Origin: Clostridium_AD sp964467165 | GTDB taxonomy: Bacteria; Bacillota; Clostridia; Clostridiales; Clostridiaceae | DNA: 64,000 nt | Reading direction: 5' to 3' | NCBI GenBank assembly: GCA_964467165.1 | Contig: CAYXOL010000009.1 | Span: 1 to 64,000, forward strand | Shown: in pieces, positions 1 to 9,072 of the stretch | Layout of the letters: each line of letters opens with the position of its first letter | Numbering within the stretch: the stretch's first letter is position 1 | Translations under genes and position numbers: made by a program | The notes under the pieces: model-generated | What the model was told of the DNA's origin: nothing | Seen by the model: the letters and a program-made list of their open reading frames with translations, nothing else | Databases searched by the model: none

Positions 1-75
1 TAGAGAGGAACTTACCGTAGAAATTATCATTACACTTGTTAACATTAAACTCAATGCTGCTTTTTGTATTTTCAT
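1..75 (-). CDS. SLH-type surface protein, signal peptide only (cut by window edge)
   Basis: Only the first 25 codons lie inside the window; the gene runs off the left edge. They encode a classic signal peptide start (MKIQKAALSLMLTSVM, then a Ser-rich stretch), preceded by a GGATGGTGG ribosome binding site. About 58 of the first 60 bases match the start of the SLH protein gene at 6379-7857, and the spacer and ribosome binding site are also alike. By that match I infer a paralogous SLH-domain surface protein. The mature protein is not visible, so its domain content is inference. Confidence 0.7.
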   Translation of the reverse strand, partial: MKIQKAALSLMLTSVMIISTVSSSL

Positions 76-167
76 TTCTTTCCACCATCCTTTTTTTCTA
101 TTTTTCCATGCATACCCAGGGCGCTGACCCACCCATAGAGTAGTAGAGAATATATATTTTCTCTATG

Positions 168-812
168 TTAAACCATACTCTCTCCAAATCTAGCATGTAG
201 ATAAGCTAAAATTATTTTTTCTGCTTCATCTAGGCCTAATATACCTGTATCCAGAGATAGATGGTATTGGCAAGCATCCTCAAGCCCATGACCTGTCATT
301 TCACATATATATAAATCTCTAATCTTATCGGTAGACTTTACGAGTTTTAATGCTTCTTGCTCTGATATGTTATTCATTTTTCGAATCCGCTCCACACGAT
401 GGACTCTATCTGCATATAGGAAAATGCTTGCATGACGTGGATGATTTCGAAGTATATGTGAAGACCCACGCCCCAATATCACAGCAGATTTCTCCTTATA
501 AGATTCTAATATTGCTTCTACCTCAACGTTATATATTTCACGATTAGTCACAGGTTTCAATTCAAGAGCAGTGTATGTGCTTGTATCAATATATGCAAAA
601 TATTGTAGTAAAGAGTGCCAGAATGATGTGGGCCTTTCATCACCTTCTTCTACCGCCTCAGATGATATGTTTAATTTCCCAGCAGTCATATCAATAATTT
701 GATGATCAATATACAGCATATTCAATTTTTCAGCAATTCTCTGACCTAAATCTGCTCCGCCACTCCCAAATTTATGATTGATCGTAATTACGATTGGTGT
801 AACCTTAGCCAT
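168..812 (-). CDS. cytidylate kinase-like family protein
   Basis: 214 residues. The N-terminus ITINHKFGSGGADLGQRIA is a P-loop of the cytidylate-kinase-like type, in which GSGG replaces the usual GxxGxGKS. It is followed by YIDHQIID and, around residues 110-120, ILGRGSSHIL; these blocks are typical of the Cytidylate_kin2 family. The family is annotated as nucleotide kinase-like, but the true substrate is generally unknown. The gene starts behind AAGGGGG and is the last gene of the MFS efflux operon (25 bases after the pump gene). Why a kinase-like protein travels with an exporter is unclear. A weak hairpin follows at about 144-165. Confidence 0.8.
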   Translation of the reverse strand: MAKVTPIVITINHKFGSGGADLGQRIAEKLNMLYIDHQIIDMTAGKLNISSEAVEEGDERPTSFWHSLLQYFAYIDTSTYTALELKPVTNREIYNVEVEAILESYKEKSAVILGRGSSHILRNHPRHASIFLYADRVHRVERIRKMNNISEQEALKLVKSTDKIRDLYICEMTGHGLEDACQYHLSLDTGILGLDEAEKIILAYLHARFGESMV

Positions 813-837
813 ATTAAAACCCCCTTAACACTATATT

Positions 838-2424
838 TTATTCCAGCATCTCTGCCACATGCATTTCATTTTGTATCAAATCAGCATCTTTTGTTTTCGG
901 CAGCTGTTTTTCTTCTCTAAGAAACAGCACTAAAATTATTCCAAGAATTATACTTAAAGATGTAAGCGCAATGGCATATGTCTGTGCATCAATGTACGCT
1001 TGCTTGCCTAAAGCACCCGCTATTTCAGCAACCGCAGCTACTTGAGCTTTAGCCGCAGAGTAACCTGCACTCATATATACACCTGTAAGTACTTTTATTT
1101 GATTTACTGCATTTTGATTAAATGGAGTTATTTCATTAGCAAGTTTTGCATAATTAAAACTGGTTCTGCTTTGTATTAGTGTAGTCATTATCGTTACACT
1201 TAAAGATGATGTTACTTGCCTTATAGTATTTGAAAGCGCTGACGCTTTTGCAGTCAAGTGTGGAGGAATGCAATTCATACCGGCAGTACTAACTGGCATC
1301 ATACATAATCCCATGCCTATACCACGTAAAATATTAAGCATAATTATAGTCTCCCTACTCATGTCCATACTTAAAAATGTGAATTCATAAGATGCTATAG
1401 CTACAATTATTAAACCAGTAATTGTTAATACCTTTGCACCAAATTTATCAAAAAGTGCTCCACTTATTGGCATCATAATACCAGTTACTATAGCACTTGG
1501 AAACATAATCATTCCCGTCTCCATTGCTGAAAACCCTCGTACATTTTGCAAAAACAGTGGCAATACATACATCCCACCCATCATAGCTAACGTAGTAATT
1601 ACTGTTACACCTTGACTTATGGAAAAATTTAATTCTTTAAGTATTCGTAATTCTAACAATGGATTATCATGGGTAAGTTCATTAATAACAAAGAAAACCA
1701 TACCTAAGATTCCTGTTGTCATAAGTATTTGAGTCTCTAGATTTGACCAATCTATTGAACCACCTTCTCCTAATACATATAATAAACATACAAGGCTAAG
1801 AGATATTGAAATAAATCCTAAGTAATCAAATGACACCTTTGGTTTTTTAGGGCCTTTTTTCATTATGATCCCAGCTAGTACAACCCCCGCTATCCCTATA
1901 GGGACATTTATGTAAAAAAGTAATCTCCAGCTTGTAATTTGTAGAAGCCAACCACCTAATGTAGGGCCGATAGATGGAGCCACCATAGCAGATATCCCCC
2001 AGATTCCTAAGGCTTTTCCACGTTCATTTTGTGGGAAAGTACTATAAATGACAGCCATACCTACAGGCATAATCATACCACCACCTATTGCTTGGACAAT
2101 ACGGAATATTATCATTGTATTATTGTTCCAAGCGAGTCCACACAGAAGTGAACCAACAGAAAACATTCCAAGTGCAAACATATATATTTGTTTATAATCG
2201 TACCTCTCCATTAAATAAGCTGTAAATGGAATAATTACACCAAGTGCTAAAGTATATGCCGTTAAGATCCATTTTATCTTGTCCAAATTTACACCAAATA
2301 CAGACATTAGAGTAGGAACAGCGATATTTACAATACTACTATCCAATGCAGACATGAAAGTTCCAATTATTACTACAAATAGTACGAGCCACCTATTTGA
2401 GCCATCATTTCCTTTGTCCTCCAT
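838..2424 (-). CDS. MFS drug:H+ antiporter, DHA2 (EmrB/QacA) family
   Basis: 528 residues, the usual length of 14-helix DHA2 pumps. Helix 1 starts at about residue 13 (WLVLFVVIIGTFMSALDSS), where the DSSIVNIAVPT motif typical of DHA2 is visible. The ERGKALGIWG loop and the antiporter motif C (APSIGPTLGGWLL) follow at about residues 133-160. These proteins expel drugs or other amphiphiles in exchange for protons. The gene follows two HlyD adaptors and a long adaptor in one operon, as in EmrAB systems, and is divergent from a MarR regulator that probably controls it. Substrate cannot be told. The ribosome binding site is GAGGAAGTGA. Confidence 0.93.
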   Translation of the reverse strand: MEDKGNDGSNRWLVLFVVIIGTFMSALDSSIVNIAVPTLMSVFGVNLDKIKWILTAYTLALGVIIPFTAYLMERYDYKQIYMFALGMFSVGSLLCGLAWNNNTMIIFRIVQAIGGGMIMPVGMAVIYSTFPQNERGKALGIWGISAMVAPSIGPTLGGWLLQITSWRLLFYINVPIGIAGVVLAGIIMKKGPKKPKVSFDYLGFISISLSLVCLLYVLGEGGSIDWSNLETQILMTTGILGMVFFVINELTHDNPLLELRILKELNFSISQGVTVITTLAMMGGMYVLPLFLQNVRGFSAMETGMIMFPSAIVTGIMMPISGALFDKFGAKVLTITGLIIVAIASYEFTFLSMDMSRETIIMLNILRGIGMGLCMMPVSTAGMNCIPPHLTAKASALSNTIRQVTSSLSVTIMTTLIQSRTSFNYAKLANEITPFNQNAVNQIKVLTGVYMSAGYSAAKAQVAAVAEIAGALGKQAYIDAQTYAIALTSLSIILGIILVLFLREEKQLPKTKDADLIQNEMHVAEMLE

Positions 2425-2438
2425 ATTATATCACTTCC

Positions 2439-3080
2439 TCACTTTATGTGTATTTTTACAGTAGCGTTAGTACCAGTTAATAAATTAACATCAATTTTAT
2501 TCAACTCGATTTTTACGGGTATTTTTCTTGCAACTTTTGTATAAGTTCCACTAGTAGAACTTTGAGTAAGTGCGAAAGCAGATCCAGATGCCTGCCCAAT
2601 GGATTCCACCCTGCCAATAAACTTTTTATGTGCATATTCGTCCAATGTTACATCAACTGACTGACCTGGATGTATTTTATTAACCTTTGTTTCCTCAATG
2701 TTGGCATTTATATATATTTTTTTTGTATCAACTATCAAAGCTAATGTGGTTAATTGGCTACTTGATACATAATCACCTACATGTGAAACTACCTTAACTA
2801 TCGTCCCACTAATTGGAGCTCTCACACTGGCAGCAGCGCTACTGGCATCTATGTATCCTAAAATTTGATCTTTAGCTACAACTTCCCCTTCTCTTACCTT
2901 AATTGTTAATACTTTTCCAGTGGCACGGGGAGTAACTTTAACAAAGTCACCAGTGATTTTAGCATTGTCAGTTGATATATAATAGGTGTTTTCATACAAA
3001 TAATGTATTACTATATATGCTAAAGCTAGGATAAGTACGACTACAACAGAGAATAATAATAATTTACGTCTACTTTTCAT
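2439..3080 (-). CDS. HlyD/EmrA-type membrane fusion protein (short)
   Basis: 213 residues: a short cytoplasmic start (MKSRRK), one membrane helix (LLLFSVVVVLILALAYIVIH), then STDNAKITGDFVKVTPRATG and a single lipoyl half-motif (KVLTIKVREGEVVAKDQILG), followed by a beta-barrel region. The long coiled coil of EmrA is missing: the two lipoyl halves are joined by only about 15 residues. It probably links the MFS pump (15 bases downstream) to the wall. It closely resembles the 216-residue HlyD protein at 4758-5408, so the operon carries two short adaptors plus a long one. The ribosome binding site is AGGTAGGTG. Confidence 0.87.
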   Translation of the reverse strand: MKSRRKLLLFSVVVVLILALAYIVIHYLYENTYYISTDNAKITGDFVKVTPRATGKVLTIKVREGEVVAKDQILGYIDASSAAASVRAPISGTIVKVVSHVGDYVSSSQLTTLALIVDTKKIYINANIEETKVNKIHPGQSVDVTLDEYAHKKFIGRVESIGQASGSAFALTQSSTSGTYTKVARKIPVKIELNKIDVNLLTGTNATVKIHIK

Positions 3081-3147
3081 TTTTACACCTACCTTCTTTG
3101 AGTATTCTCTTTGAATACTAGGTTATATTATTGGGTTTAATTTTCCC

Positions 3148-4707
3148 CTAATTTGCTGTTGAAGAATACTCCGACCTTAAAATCACCTCATCACCTACAA
3201 TTAGTCCACTTTTAACTTCTACATATTTATCATTCTTAACTCCAAGTTCCACCTCTTTATGTGTTCCAATATTATCTTTTAATAAAACATAACTCTTCTC
3301 ATTATCATTTATTATAGCCTCTACTGGGACATATAAAACATTTGGTTTATTAATTACTTGTACTCCAGCATTTACATTCATTCCACCCTTAAACAAGCTA
3401 AGATTACTTTTAACCTTAATAGTTACTAGATATGAGGTTACCCCATTTGCAGCTACCCCTTTAGGTGCAACCGCCTCAACTTCACCCTTAACTGGAGCAT
3501 CTATTGTACTTGGAACGGAATTTGCAGTAATACTTGCCAGCTGCCCAGGGGCTATTTTAGCTATATCAATTTCGTCCACAGATATATCAAATTTCATATT
3601 ATTTGGGTTTAAAACCTCTGATACCTCTGTTCCAGCGGCTATAGTATCTCCAACTTGAAAATCCACTGTTGATAACACCCCAGTAATAGGTGAGGTTATT
3701 TTGTAATAGTCCAGTTGCGAGGTTGCTATATTTATCTGCTCCGTGGTTGTTTCAATTGCAATATTTGTAGATTTTTGAGCTCTCAAAATAGAGGCATTTT
3801 TTATCTGAACAAGGGATTCCCCGGCCTTAACCTTCTGGTCTTCTTTAACAACAATGCTTTGAACCGTCCCCCCAGTTTTGCTAATAACCGACTGTTTATT
3901 TATATAATTCAAACTAGCAGTATTTACACTACTAACGCTGCCCTTCAATGTTTTAACATCCGCACTAGCAGTCATACCGCCAAGTAGAGCTCCAGGATTA
4001 TTTATTACAATTTCTACAGTATATATCTGTCCACCTGCAGTGGTTGCTGATGGCTGGTTGCTTATATATGATACCTTTCCATTTACGGATTGCATCATTG
4101 ATGTTATATTTACCTTTGCGTCCCCCCCAATTGATATCTGACCGACGTCTTCTGAATTAAAAGCAAGTAGCACCTTAAGCTTTGAAGTATCTGTAACAGT
4201 TAGAACTACCCCACCAGCAGCTACTGTGTCACCCACATTTACAGTAATATCTTTTACCTGACCAGTAAAGGGGGCACTGATTGACAAGTCGAAAGCAGCT
4301 TCGTTGCTTGCTTCCAAACTTACCTCACTTTGCTTAAGCCCCTGCTTTACAATATCTACAGAAGTCTTAGCATCTTTATCATCAAGTTCATATATAACGT
4401 CTCCCGCCTTAACTTTGTCTCCAACCTTAAAGTTTACTTTTGTAATTTTGCCGCCAACTCTTGACTTAATTTTATTGCTTTTAGTAAAATAAATAGGTCC
4501 TGCCCCTTCAACTTGAGTTGTTAGATTTCCTTTTTTTACAGTTGCAGTTTTCTCATCAGATGCCTTTACTGAACTTCCCACTTTACTGCTCATGATAGTA
4601 TTCTTTACCACCACTGCCACAATAATAACTGCTATTACAACACCAATTATTTTTACAGGCTTATTTTTAAGTCCTTTATTAATTATATCTTTTAAATTTA
4701 ATTTCAA
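3148..4707 (-). CDS. efflux adaptor protein (HlyD/RND-adaptor type, four lipoyl motifs)
   Basis: 519 residues. An N-terminal membrane helix (about 20-42) is followed by four lipoyl half-motifs: GGKITKVNFKVGDKVKAG, a second starting ISAPFTGQV, a third starting TGGTVQSIVV, and a fourth starting ITSPITGVL. It then ends in a barrel and a C-terminal domain with LYVPVEAIIND. It looks like two adaptor hairpins fused in tandem. It is a clear paralog of the 586-residue adaptor at 9749-11509. Translation appears to start at TTG (TTG AAA TTA) behind GGAAGGTGA; the paralog uses the same TTG start. It sits between two short HlyD adaptors of the MFS operon. Confidence 0.88.
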   Translation of the reverse strand: MKLNLKDIINKGLKNKPVKIIGVVIAVIIVAVVVKNTIMSSKVGSSVKASDEKTATVKKGNLTTQVEGAGPIYFTKSNKIKSRVGGKITKVNFKVGDKVKAGDVIYELDDKDAKTSVDIVKQGLKQSEVSLEASNEAAFDLSISAPFTGQVKDITVNVGDTVAAGGVVLTVTDTSKLKVLLAFNSEDVGQISIGGDAKVNITSMMQSVNGKVSYISNQPSATTAGGQIYTVEIVINNPGALLGGMTASADVKTLKGSVSSVNTASLNYINKQSVISKTGGTVQSIVVKEDQKVKAGESLVQIKNASILRAQKSTNIAIETTTEQINIATSQLDYYKITSPITGVLSTVDFQVGDTIAAGTEVSEVLNPNNMKFDISVDEIDIAKIAPGQLASITANSVPSTIDAPVKGEVEAVAPKGVAANGVTSYLVTIKVKSNLSLFKGGMNVNAGVQVINKPNVLYVPVEAIINDNEKSYVLLKDNIGTHKEVELGVKNDKYVEVKSGLIVGDEVILRSEYSSTAN

Positions 4708-4757
4708 TATTATTCACCTTCCTATCATATTCATTAAACCCGCGTTCACTTGCCTTA

Positions 4758-5408
4758 CTATTTTATATGAATTTTTACAATTGCATTTGTACCTGGTAAT
4801 AATTTAGTATCAGCGTTGTTAATATGTATTTTTACTTGTACTCTTTCTACAACCTTTGTAAATGTGCCACTGGTTTGCGCTGAAAGAATTGAAAAAGCAT
4901 TGTTTGAGGCTTGTGAAATTGAGCTCACTTTTCCAGTGAATTTCTTGCCCTTAAATTGATCTATAGTTATATCAACTGCTTGGCCTATTTTCACTTTAGC
5001 AATGTCCGTTTCATCTATATTAGCAATTAAATAGATCTGATGAGGATCCATTATTAGAGCGAGTGTTGGAGAAGCAGAACTTGATTCATATTCTCCGATG
5101 AGTGCATTTTTCTGAACCACCACTCCACTAATTGGCGCTCTTATATTAGATGCAGCACCACTATCAGCACCAGCATCCAATCGCCCAATAAGCTGATCCT
5201 TAACCACATAATCGCCTTCCTTAACATTGAATTCCAAAAGTTTTCCAGAAGCCAGTGGTATTACTTTTATAAAATCCGCTACTAATCCTACGTTATCTGT
5301 TGACAAATAATGGGTGTAGCCATACCAAAAATATGTACCTATAGACCCCCCCACCACTAGAACTAAGACTAACCCAACTGTTAATAATGCTTTAAATTTA
5401 CCCTTCAT
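4758..5408 (-). CDS. HlyD/EmrA-type membrane fusion protein (short), first gene of efflux operon
   Basis: 216 residues from the ATG at 5408. An earlier in-frame GTG at 5417 lies inside the ribosome binding site GGTAGGTG, so I reject it. One N-terminal membrane helix is followed by YLSTDNVGLVADFIKVIPLASG, a lipoyl half-motif (KLLEFNVKEGDYVVKDQL), a short linker, the second half (IRAPISGVVVQKNALIG) and a barrel. It is a paralog of the 213-residue protein at 2439-3080. As the promoter-proximal gene it is likely the main adaptor of the pump. A TTGACA-17-TAAAAT promoter lies about 55-80 bases upstream. Confidence 0.87.
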   Translation of the reverse strand: MKGKFKALLTVGLVLVLVVGGSIGTYFWYGYTHYLSTDNVGLVADFIKVIPLASGKLLEFNVKEGDYVVKDQLIGRLDAGADSGAASNIRAPISGVVVQKNALIGEYESSSASPTLALIMDPHQIYLIANIDETDIAKVKIGQAVDITIDQFKGKKFTGKVSSISQASNNAFSILSAQTSGTFTKVVERVQVKIHINNADTKLLPGTNAIVKIHIK

Positions 5409-5430
5409 TTTGTACACCTACCCTTAAATG

Positions 5431-5490
5431 CGTCTTGTTACGACGTATTATTATTCAATTTATTTTACTCCCACATTATTAAAATGTCAA
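5431..5490 (-). promoter_or_regulatory. promoter and possible operator of the MFS efflux operon
   Basis: Read on the minus strand, TTGACA (5490-5485) and TAAAAT (5467-5462) are 17 bases apart: a good housekeeping promoter. Downstream, CGTC/GACG arms (5431-5434 and 5442-5445) make a small dyad near the expected transcript start, a possible site for the MarR protein encoded on the other side. The promoter is seen directly; the operator role is inference. Confidence 0.6.
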
Positions 5491-5521
5491 CATGAAATCA
5501 CTTATATGGTTTTTATTTATT

Positions 5522-5574
5522 AATCTTCTAATAGCTATACATACCTTGACTAGAAGATTTTAAAATTGTATCAT
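5522..5574 (+). promoter_or_regulatory. promoter and possible MarR operator for the divergent regulator
   Basis: TTGACT (5546-5551) and TATCAT (5569-5574) with a 17-base spacer form a good promoter reading toward the MarR gene. An inverted repeat, AATCTTCTA (5522-5530) and TAGAAGATT (5551-5559), overlaps the -35 box. A second small dyad (GTTG/CAAC) lies near 5577-5589. Such placement fits autorepression by MarR, which is inferred and not shown. Confidence 0.6.
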
Positions 5575-5633
5575 AGGTTGTAATGCAACTTACAATTGGA
5601 AAATCTATTAATACTAATTATCAGGAGGAAACA

Positions 5634-6083
5634 ATGATGGATATTAACGATGATGAATTCATAGAAAAATTTATTGTAGATAGTGTTCGTTTAATAAAAA
5701 AAACTTCAAACACTTTCACAAAATCAAGAACCTCAACCAACGGTTTTACACTTCCACAAATAAACGTTATGAAGGAATTAGTTACAGAAGATGGTTTAAG
5801 CCTTAAAGAACTTAGTAAAAGATTAAGCCTGTGCCATAGTACAGTTTCAGGAATTGTCGATAGATTAGAAATCAAGGGAGCTTTAATTCGTAGACAAGAT
5901 ACCTCTGATGGAAGATTTACACGAATTTATATATCAGAACCAACAAATAATTATATTAATAATACAATTCACCAAATCTATTCACCTATTGTCAATATTA
6001 TAAAAAATGCACAAGATGATGAAAAAACAAAGATACTTGAGGGACTTTCAATCTTCTGCCGGTTATTGAAAGAATCAACATAA
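5634..6083 (+). CDS. MarR family transcriptional regulator
   Basis: 149 residues if started at the ATG at 5634, which has a perfect AGGAGG six bases upstream. An upstream in-frame ATG at 5583 has no such site and sits in the promoter's 5' leader. The winged-helix region shows LSLKELSKRLSLCHSTVSGI as helix-turn-helix and GALIRRQDTSDGRFTRIYIS as the wing with the DxR signature of MarR. It diverges from the MFS efflux operon and most likely represses it until a ligand binds. The only plus-strand gene of the first 14 kb, it ends at a bidirectional terminator. Confidence 0.92.
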   Translation: MMDINDDEFIEKFIVDSVRLIKKTSNTFTKSRTSTNGFTLPQINVMKELVTEDGLSLKELSKRLSLCHSTVSGIVDRLEIKGALIRRQDTSDGRFTRIYISEPTNNYINNTIHQIYSPIVNIIKNAQDDEKTKILEGLSIFCRLLKEST

Positions 6084-6204
6084 AAAAATTCATTATAGGT
6101 AACAGTAAAGAAAATAAAAAAGATTTGAAATAAATAAGACAGGTAAAAAGAAAGATTACCCATTATATTTGGTTCTTTCTGAACTTTGGATATATCAATC
6201 GCTT

Positions 6205-6244
6205 AAAAAGAATGGCTATTCGGATGTGAATAGCCATTCTTTTT
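6205..6244. terminator. bidirectional intrinsic terminator
   Basis: A 17-base perfect stem (6205-6221 with 6228-6244) around a six-base loop, flanked by A-run and T-run, so it works on both strands. It lies between the convergent MarR gene (plus) and the SLH gene (minus). Confidence 0.9.
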
Positions 6245-6378
6245 AGTATTTTATAATACCTGATTTAATGCAAATACCCAATACCAAGAAAGAACCTTAT
6301 ATTTGAGTAATCTCTCTTTTTATCTGTCCTAATTTTGCCTTTTTTATAATTCCATATTTACCCAGGAATCAGATTCCT

Positions 6379-7857
6379 CTAATAAATATCCACTATCTTT
6401 CCATCTACACCCAAAAGTAATGTTTTAAAATCATCAACATTAACATTAGTTATGAAGTTACCAATATTACCATCATAATTATTAAGTCTAGATTTATTAA
6501 AATATTTACTAAAAGTATAGTTTACACTATTAACTGTTACCCCTGTTGGATTAAGCACATCTGGTGTAAATGCTTTAATTGTTCCAAGTACAGTCTTATC
6601 ATTCACGTAAACAAATGTGTTCTTATTCCAAATATCCGATACAAAGTAAACTACATCATAAATAGTTAATTGACTTTCCTGAATATTTGCACCTCTATAA
6701 ATATAATCATATTTTCTGGTCTTAAGTTGCTCTAAAAGGTCAGCATTATCATTTTTATACACCTGTGGTGCACCAAAATTAGCATCCACAATAACTCCAT
6801 AATCATAACCTGAATTATCACTCTTCTTTGTCAATATAATTGAAGAATATGCTCTAATGGCTTTGGCTGCAACTTCATAATCTACATATGCTCCATGATA
6901 ATAATATAAATTAGCTTTGGGTAGGGTCATTGTTTGAGCCACATCATCGTCATCCGTGTACGCTATTAATGAATTTGATACGCCTGTTACTGCATAATTT
7001 TCTGTAGAATTTTCTTTTACACTTACTTTAGTAATATTGGCTCCATCAATATAAAGTTTATATTTCACTCCAAGTTCAATGTCTCCTGCATTACTGTTAA
7101 CTGTATATTTTGTTAAACTTGTAAGTCCTTGACCTGCAAGATAAACTTCATTATCTAAAAGATCATCTGAAGTTTTTGAGTTTCCAACCACTGTAACTTC
7201 TTTTAAGCTGCCAGTGATGTCTGTATTTAAATATTCATCGCTAAAATATTTATCAGAAAAATACTCCGTTTGAGAACCCTTAATTAAGGTACTAAAAAGC
7301 CTATCAAACAATACCGCTGCCACTTTATATGTTAACTTATCATTTTTCTTCGCAGATATATCAGTAGTTAATTCTAATTTATAGGCCTGTTGAATGTAAT
7401 TATTAGGCCATTGCAATTTTGCAAGCTCTGGGTCTGTATCTGTATATCCAAGTAGCCTCACCATAATCGTATCCATCTCTGCTATTGTAACGTACTTTTC
7501 AGCATGAAATTTACCGTCTGGTGTTCCAAACATTAAGCCTAGGCCTACCACACCATTAACATACCCACTAAGCGCAGTATTCGAAGATACATCTGGAAAA
7601 ATCGTTGTACCACTTAAATTTGAAGAAGTAGAAGATAACCCATCGGCTATGGCTATGGCTTTTACGAGTTGTCCTCTAGTCATCATTCCTTCCTCACCAC
7701 TAGTTGGTTTATCAATAACCTTCAGTTGCTGCATTTTTTCAATGGACCCTGAGTAACTCAAAGGGCTAGAACTTGCAAAAACTAGAGAGGAACTTACCGT
7801 AGAAATTATCATTACACTTGTTAACATTAAACTCAATTTTGCTTTTTTAAATTTCAT
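6379..7857 (-). CDS. SLH-domain surface protein
   Basis: 492 residues with a signal peptide (MKFKKAKLSLMLTSVMIIST, cleavage near VFAS). Residues about 40-200 carry SLH-like modules: TRGQLVKAIAIADGL, FPDVSSNTALSGYVNGVVGLGLMFGTPDGKF and VTIAEMDTIMVRLLGY. These bind secondary cell-wall polymers. The C-terminal 290 residues are beta-rich and unlike any family I recognise. It is the last gene of the ABC efflux operon, 36 bases after the permease. The start of a near-identical signal peptide lies at the left edge of the window, so two SLH proteins accompany two efflux operons. A structural link to the adaptor proteins is only a guess. Confidence 0.82.
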   Translation of the reverse strand: MKFKKAKLSLMLTSVMIISTVSSSLVFASSSPLSYSGSIEKMQQLKVIDKPTSGEEGMMTRGQLVKAIAIADGLSSTSSNLSGTTIFPDVSSNTALSGYVNGVVGLGLMFGTPDGKFHAEKYVTIAEMDTIMVRLLGYTDTDPELAKLQWPNNYIQQAYKLELTTDISAKKNDKLTYKVAAVLFDRLFSTLIKGSQTEYFSDKYFSDEYLNTDITGSLKEVTVVGNSKTSDDLLDNEVYLAGQGLTSLTKYTVNSNAGDIELGVKYKLYIDGANITKVSVKENSTENYAVTGVSNSLIAYTDDDDVAQTMTLPKANLYYYHGAYVDYEVAAKAIRAYSSIILTKKSDNSGYDYGVIVDANFGAPQVYKNDNADLLEQLKTRKYDYIYRGANIQESQLTIYDVVYFVSDIWNKNTFVYVNDKTVLGTIKAFTPDVLNPTGVTVNSVNYTFSKYFNKSRLNNYDGNIGNFITNVNVDDFKTLLLGVDGKIVDIY

Positions 7858-7893
7858 TTTTTTACACCATCCTTTTTATAATTTCTTTCTACT

Positions 7894-9072
7894 CTATTCA
7901 TATGCTAATGCATCTATGGGATTTAAATTTGCTGCCTTGTTAGCTGGATACATTCCAAAAACTACTCCGATTAGTAGTGAAATACCAAAGGAAAGTAAAA
8001 TCCAAGTCATAGAATATACTTCCGGTACAATTTTAAGACCACCTATAACAAAATGTATGGTACTAACCCCCACAAGTATTCCCATGATTCCACCTAATCC
8101 AGTAACCACCAAAGCCTCGATTAAAAATTGTGTTAATATATTGCCTTTTTTTGCACCAATAGCCTTTCTAACTCCTATTTCCCTGGTTCTTTCAGTTACA
8201 GAGACCAACATAATATTCATTATTCCTATTCCACCTACTACCAGGGATATGCTTGCTATACCTGCAAGTACTACCGTCAGTGTTGATGTAATTGAATTTA
8301 GTGTAGATAGTACAGCTGCCATATTGGTAACCCTAAAGGCCTCATCATTTCTATAGATATTAGTCAAAAATGAAGTTAATATTGTAACAGCTTTATCTAC
8401 AGTATCAGCACTTGTTGCTTGAGCTGAAAAACTCTTTATTATTGCTGATTTATTAAGCCTTGTTGCAACACTTATTGGTATGATGACTCTATCGTCGGTA
8501 GATGAATCCGCTCCATCCGCGGTTTGCGTAAGGACTCCAACTACTTTAAACTCCTGACCCATTACCTTCATAGTCTTACCAATTGAACTTTCGCCCTTGA
8601 AAATATCATTAGCAACAGCAGTTCCTATTACTGCTATCTTTTGATTATAATCAATATCCAATTGAATCAAAAATCTCCCCTCTTGCACCGTAGTACTATT
8701 AATCGTTGCATAGTCAGGACTTGTTCCCAAAACTGCGGTACTTCTACTTAAATTTCCCACTTTAACTGTAGCATTACTTGAGGACTGAGGAGCAATATTA
8801 GAAATTATAGTACTATTGTCACTTTGAAATTTTTTTATCTCTGCATAAGTAACATTTCTATTACTCCCTCTCCCAGTTATATTTATATTTATTAAATTTG
8901 ACCCAAGCCCAGAAAGTGAACTTGTTATACTAGCTGTGCTTCCTTGGGCAACACCTACAGCAATAATTACTGATCCTACCCCAATGATAACTCCAAGCAT
9001 TGTAAGGAAGGATCTTACCTTGTTGGACACTATACTCTTTATAGCCATTTTATAAGCTTGAATAAATTTCAC
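7894..9072 (-). CDS. MacB-type ABC transporter permease (FtsX family)
   Basis: 392 residues: one helix near the N-terminus (KVRSFLTMLGVIIGVGSVII), a large extracellular MacB_PCD-like domain (about 45-260), and three C-terminal helices with the family motif VTERTREIGVRKAIGA at about residues 295-310. It uses a GTG start inside GTGA that overlaps the end of the ATPase gene by four bases, so the two are translationally coupled. With the ATPase and the adaptor it forms a MacAB-like exporter for peptides or drugs. In organisms without an outer membrane such systems act at the cytoplasmic membrane and wall. Confidence 0.93.
   Translation of the reverse strand: MKFIQAYKMAIKSIVSNKVRSFLTMLGVIIGVGSVIIAVGVAQGSTASITSSLSGLGSNLININITGRGSNRNVTYAEIKKFQSDNSTIISNIAPQSSSNATVKVGNLSRSTAVLGTSPDYATINSTTVQEGRFLIQLDIDYNQKIAVIGTAVANDIFKGESSIGKTMKVMGQEFKVVGVLTQTADGADSSTDDRVIIPISVATRLNKSAIIKSFSAQATSADTVDKAVTILTSFLTNIYRNDEAFRVTNMAAVLSTLNSITSTLTVVLAGIASISLVVGGIGIMNIMLVSVTERTREIGVRKAIGAKKGNILTQFLIEALVVTGLGGIMGILVGVSTIHFVIGGLKIVPEVYSMTWILLSFGISLLIGVVFGMYPANKAANLNPIDALAYE

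Noticed and set aside
5583..5633. Upstream ATG that would add 17 residues to the MarR protein
   Set aside because: It has no ribosome site, while the ATG at 5634 follows a perfect AGGAGG.
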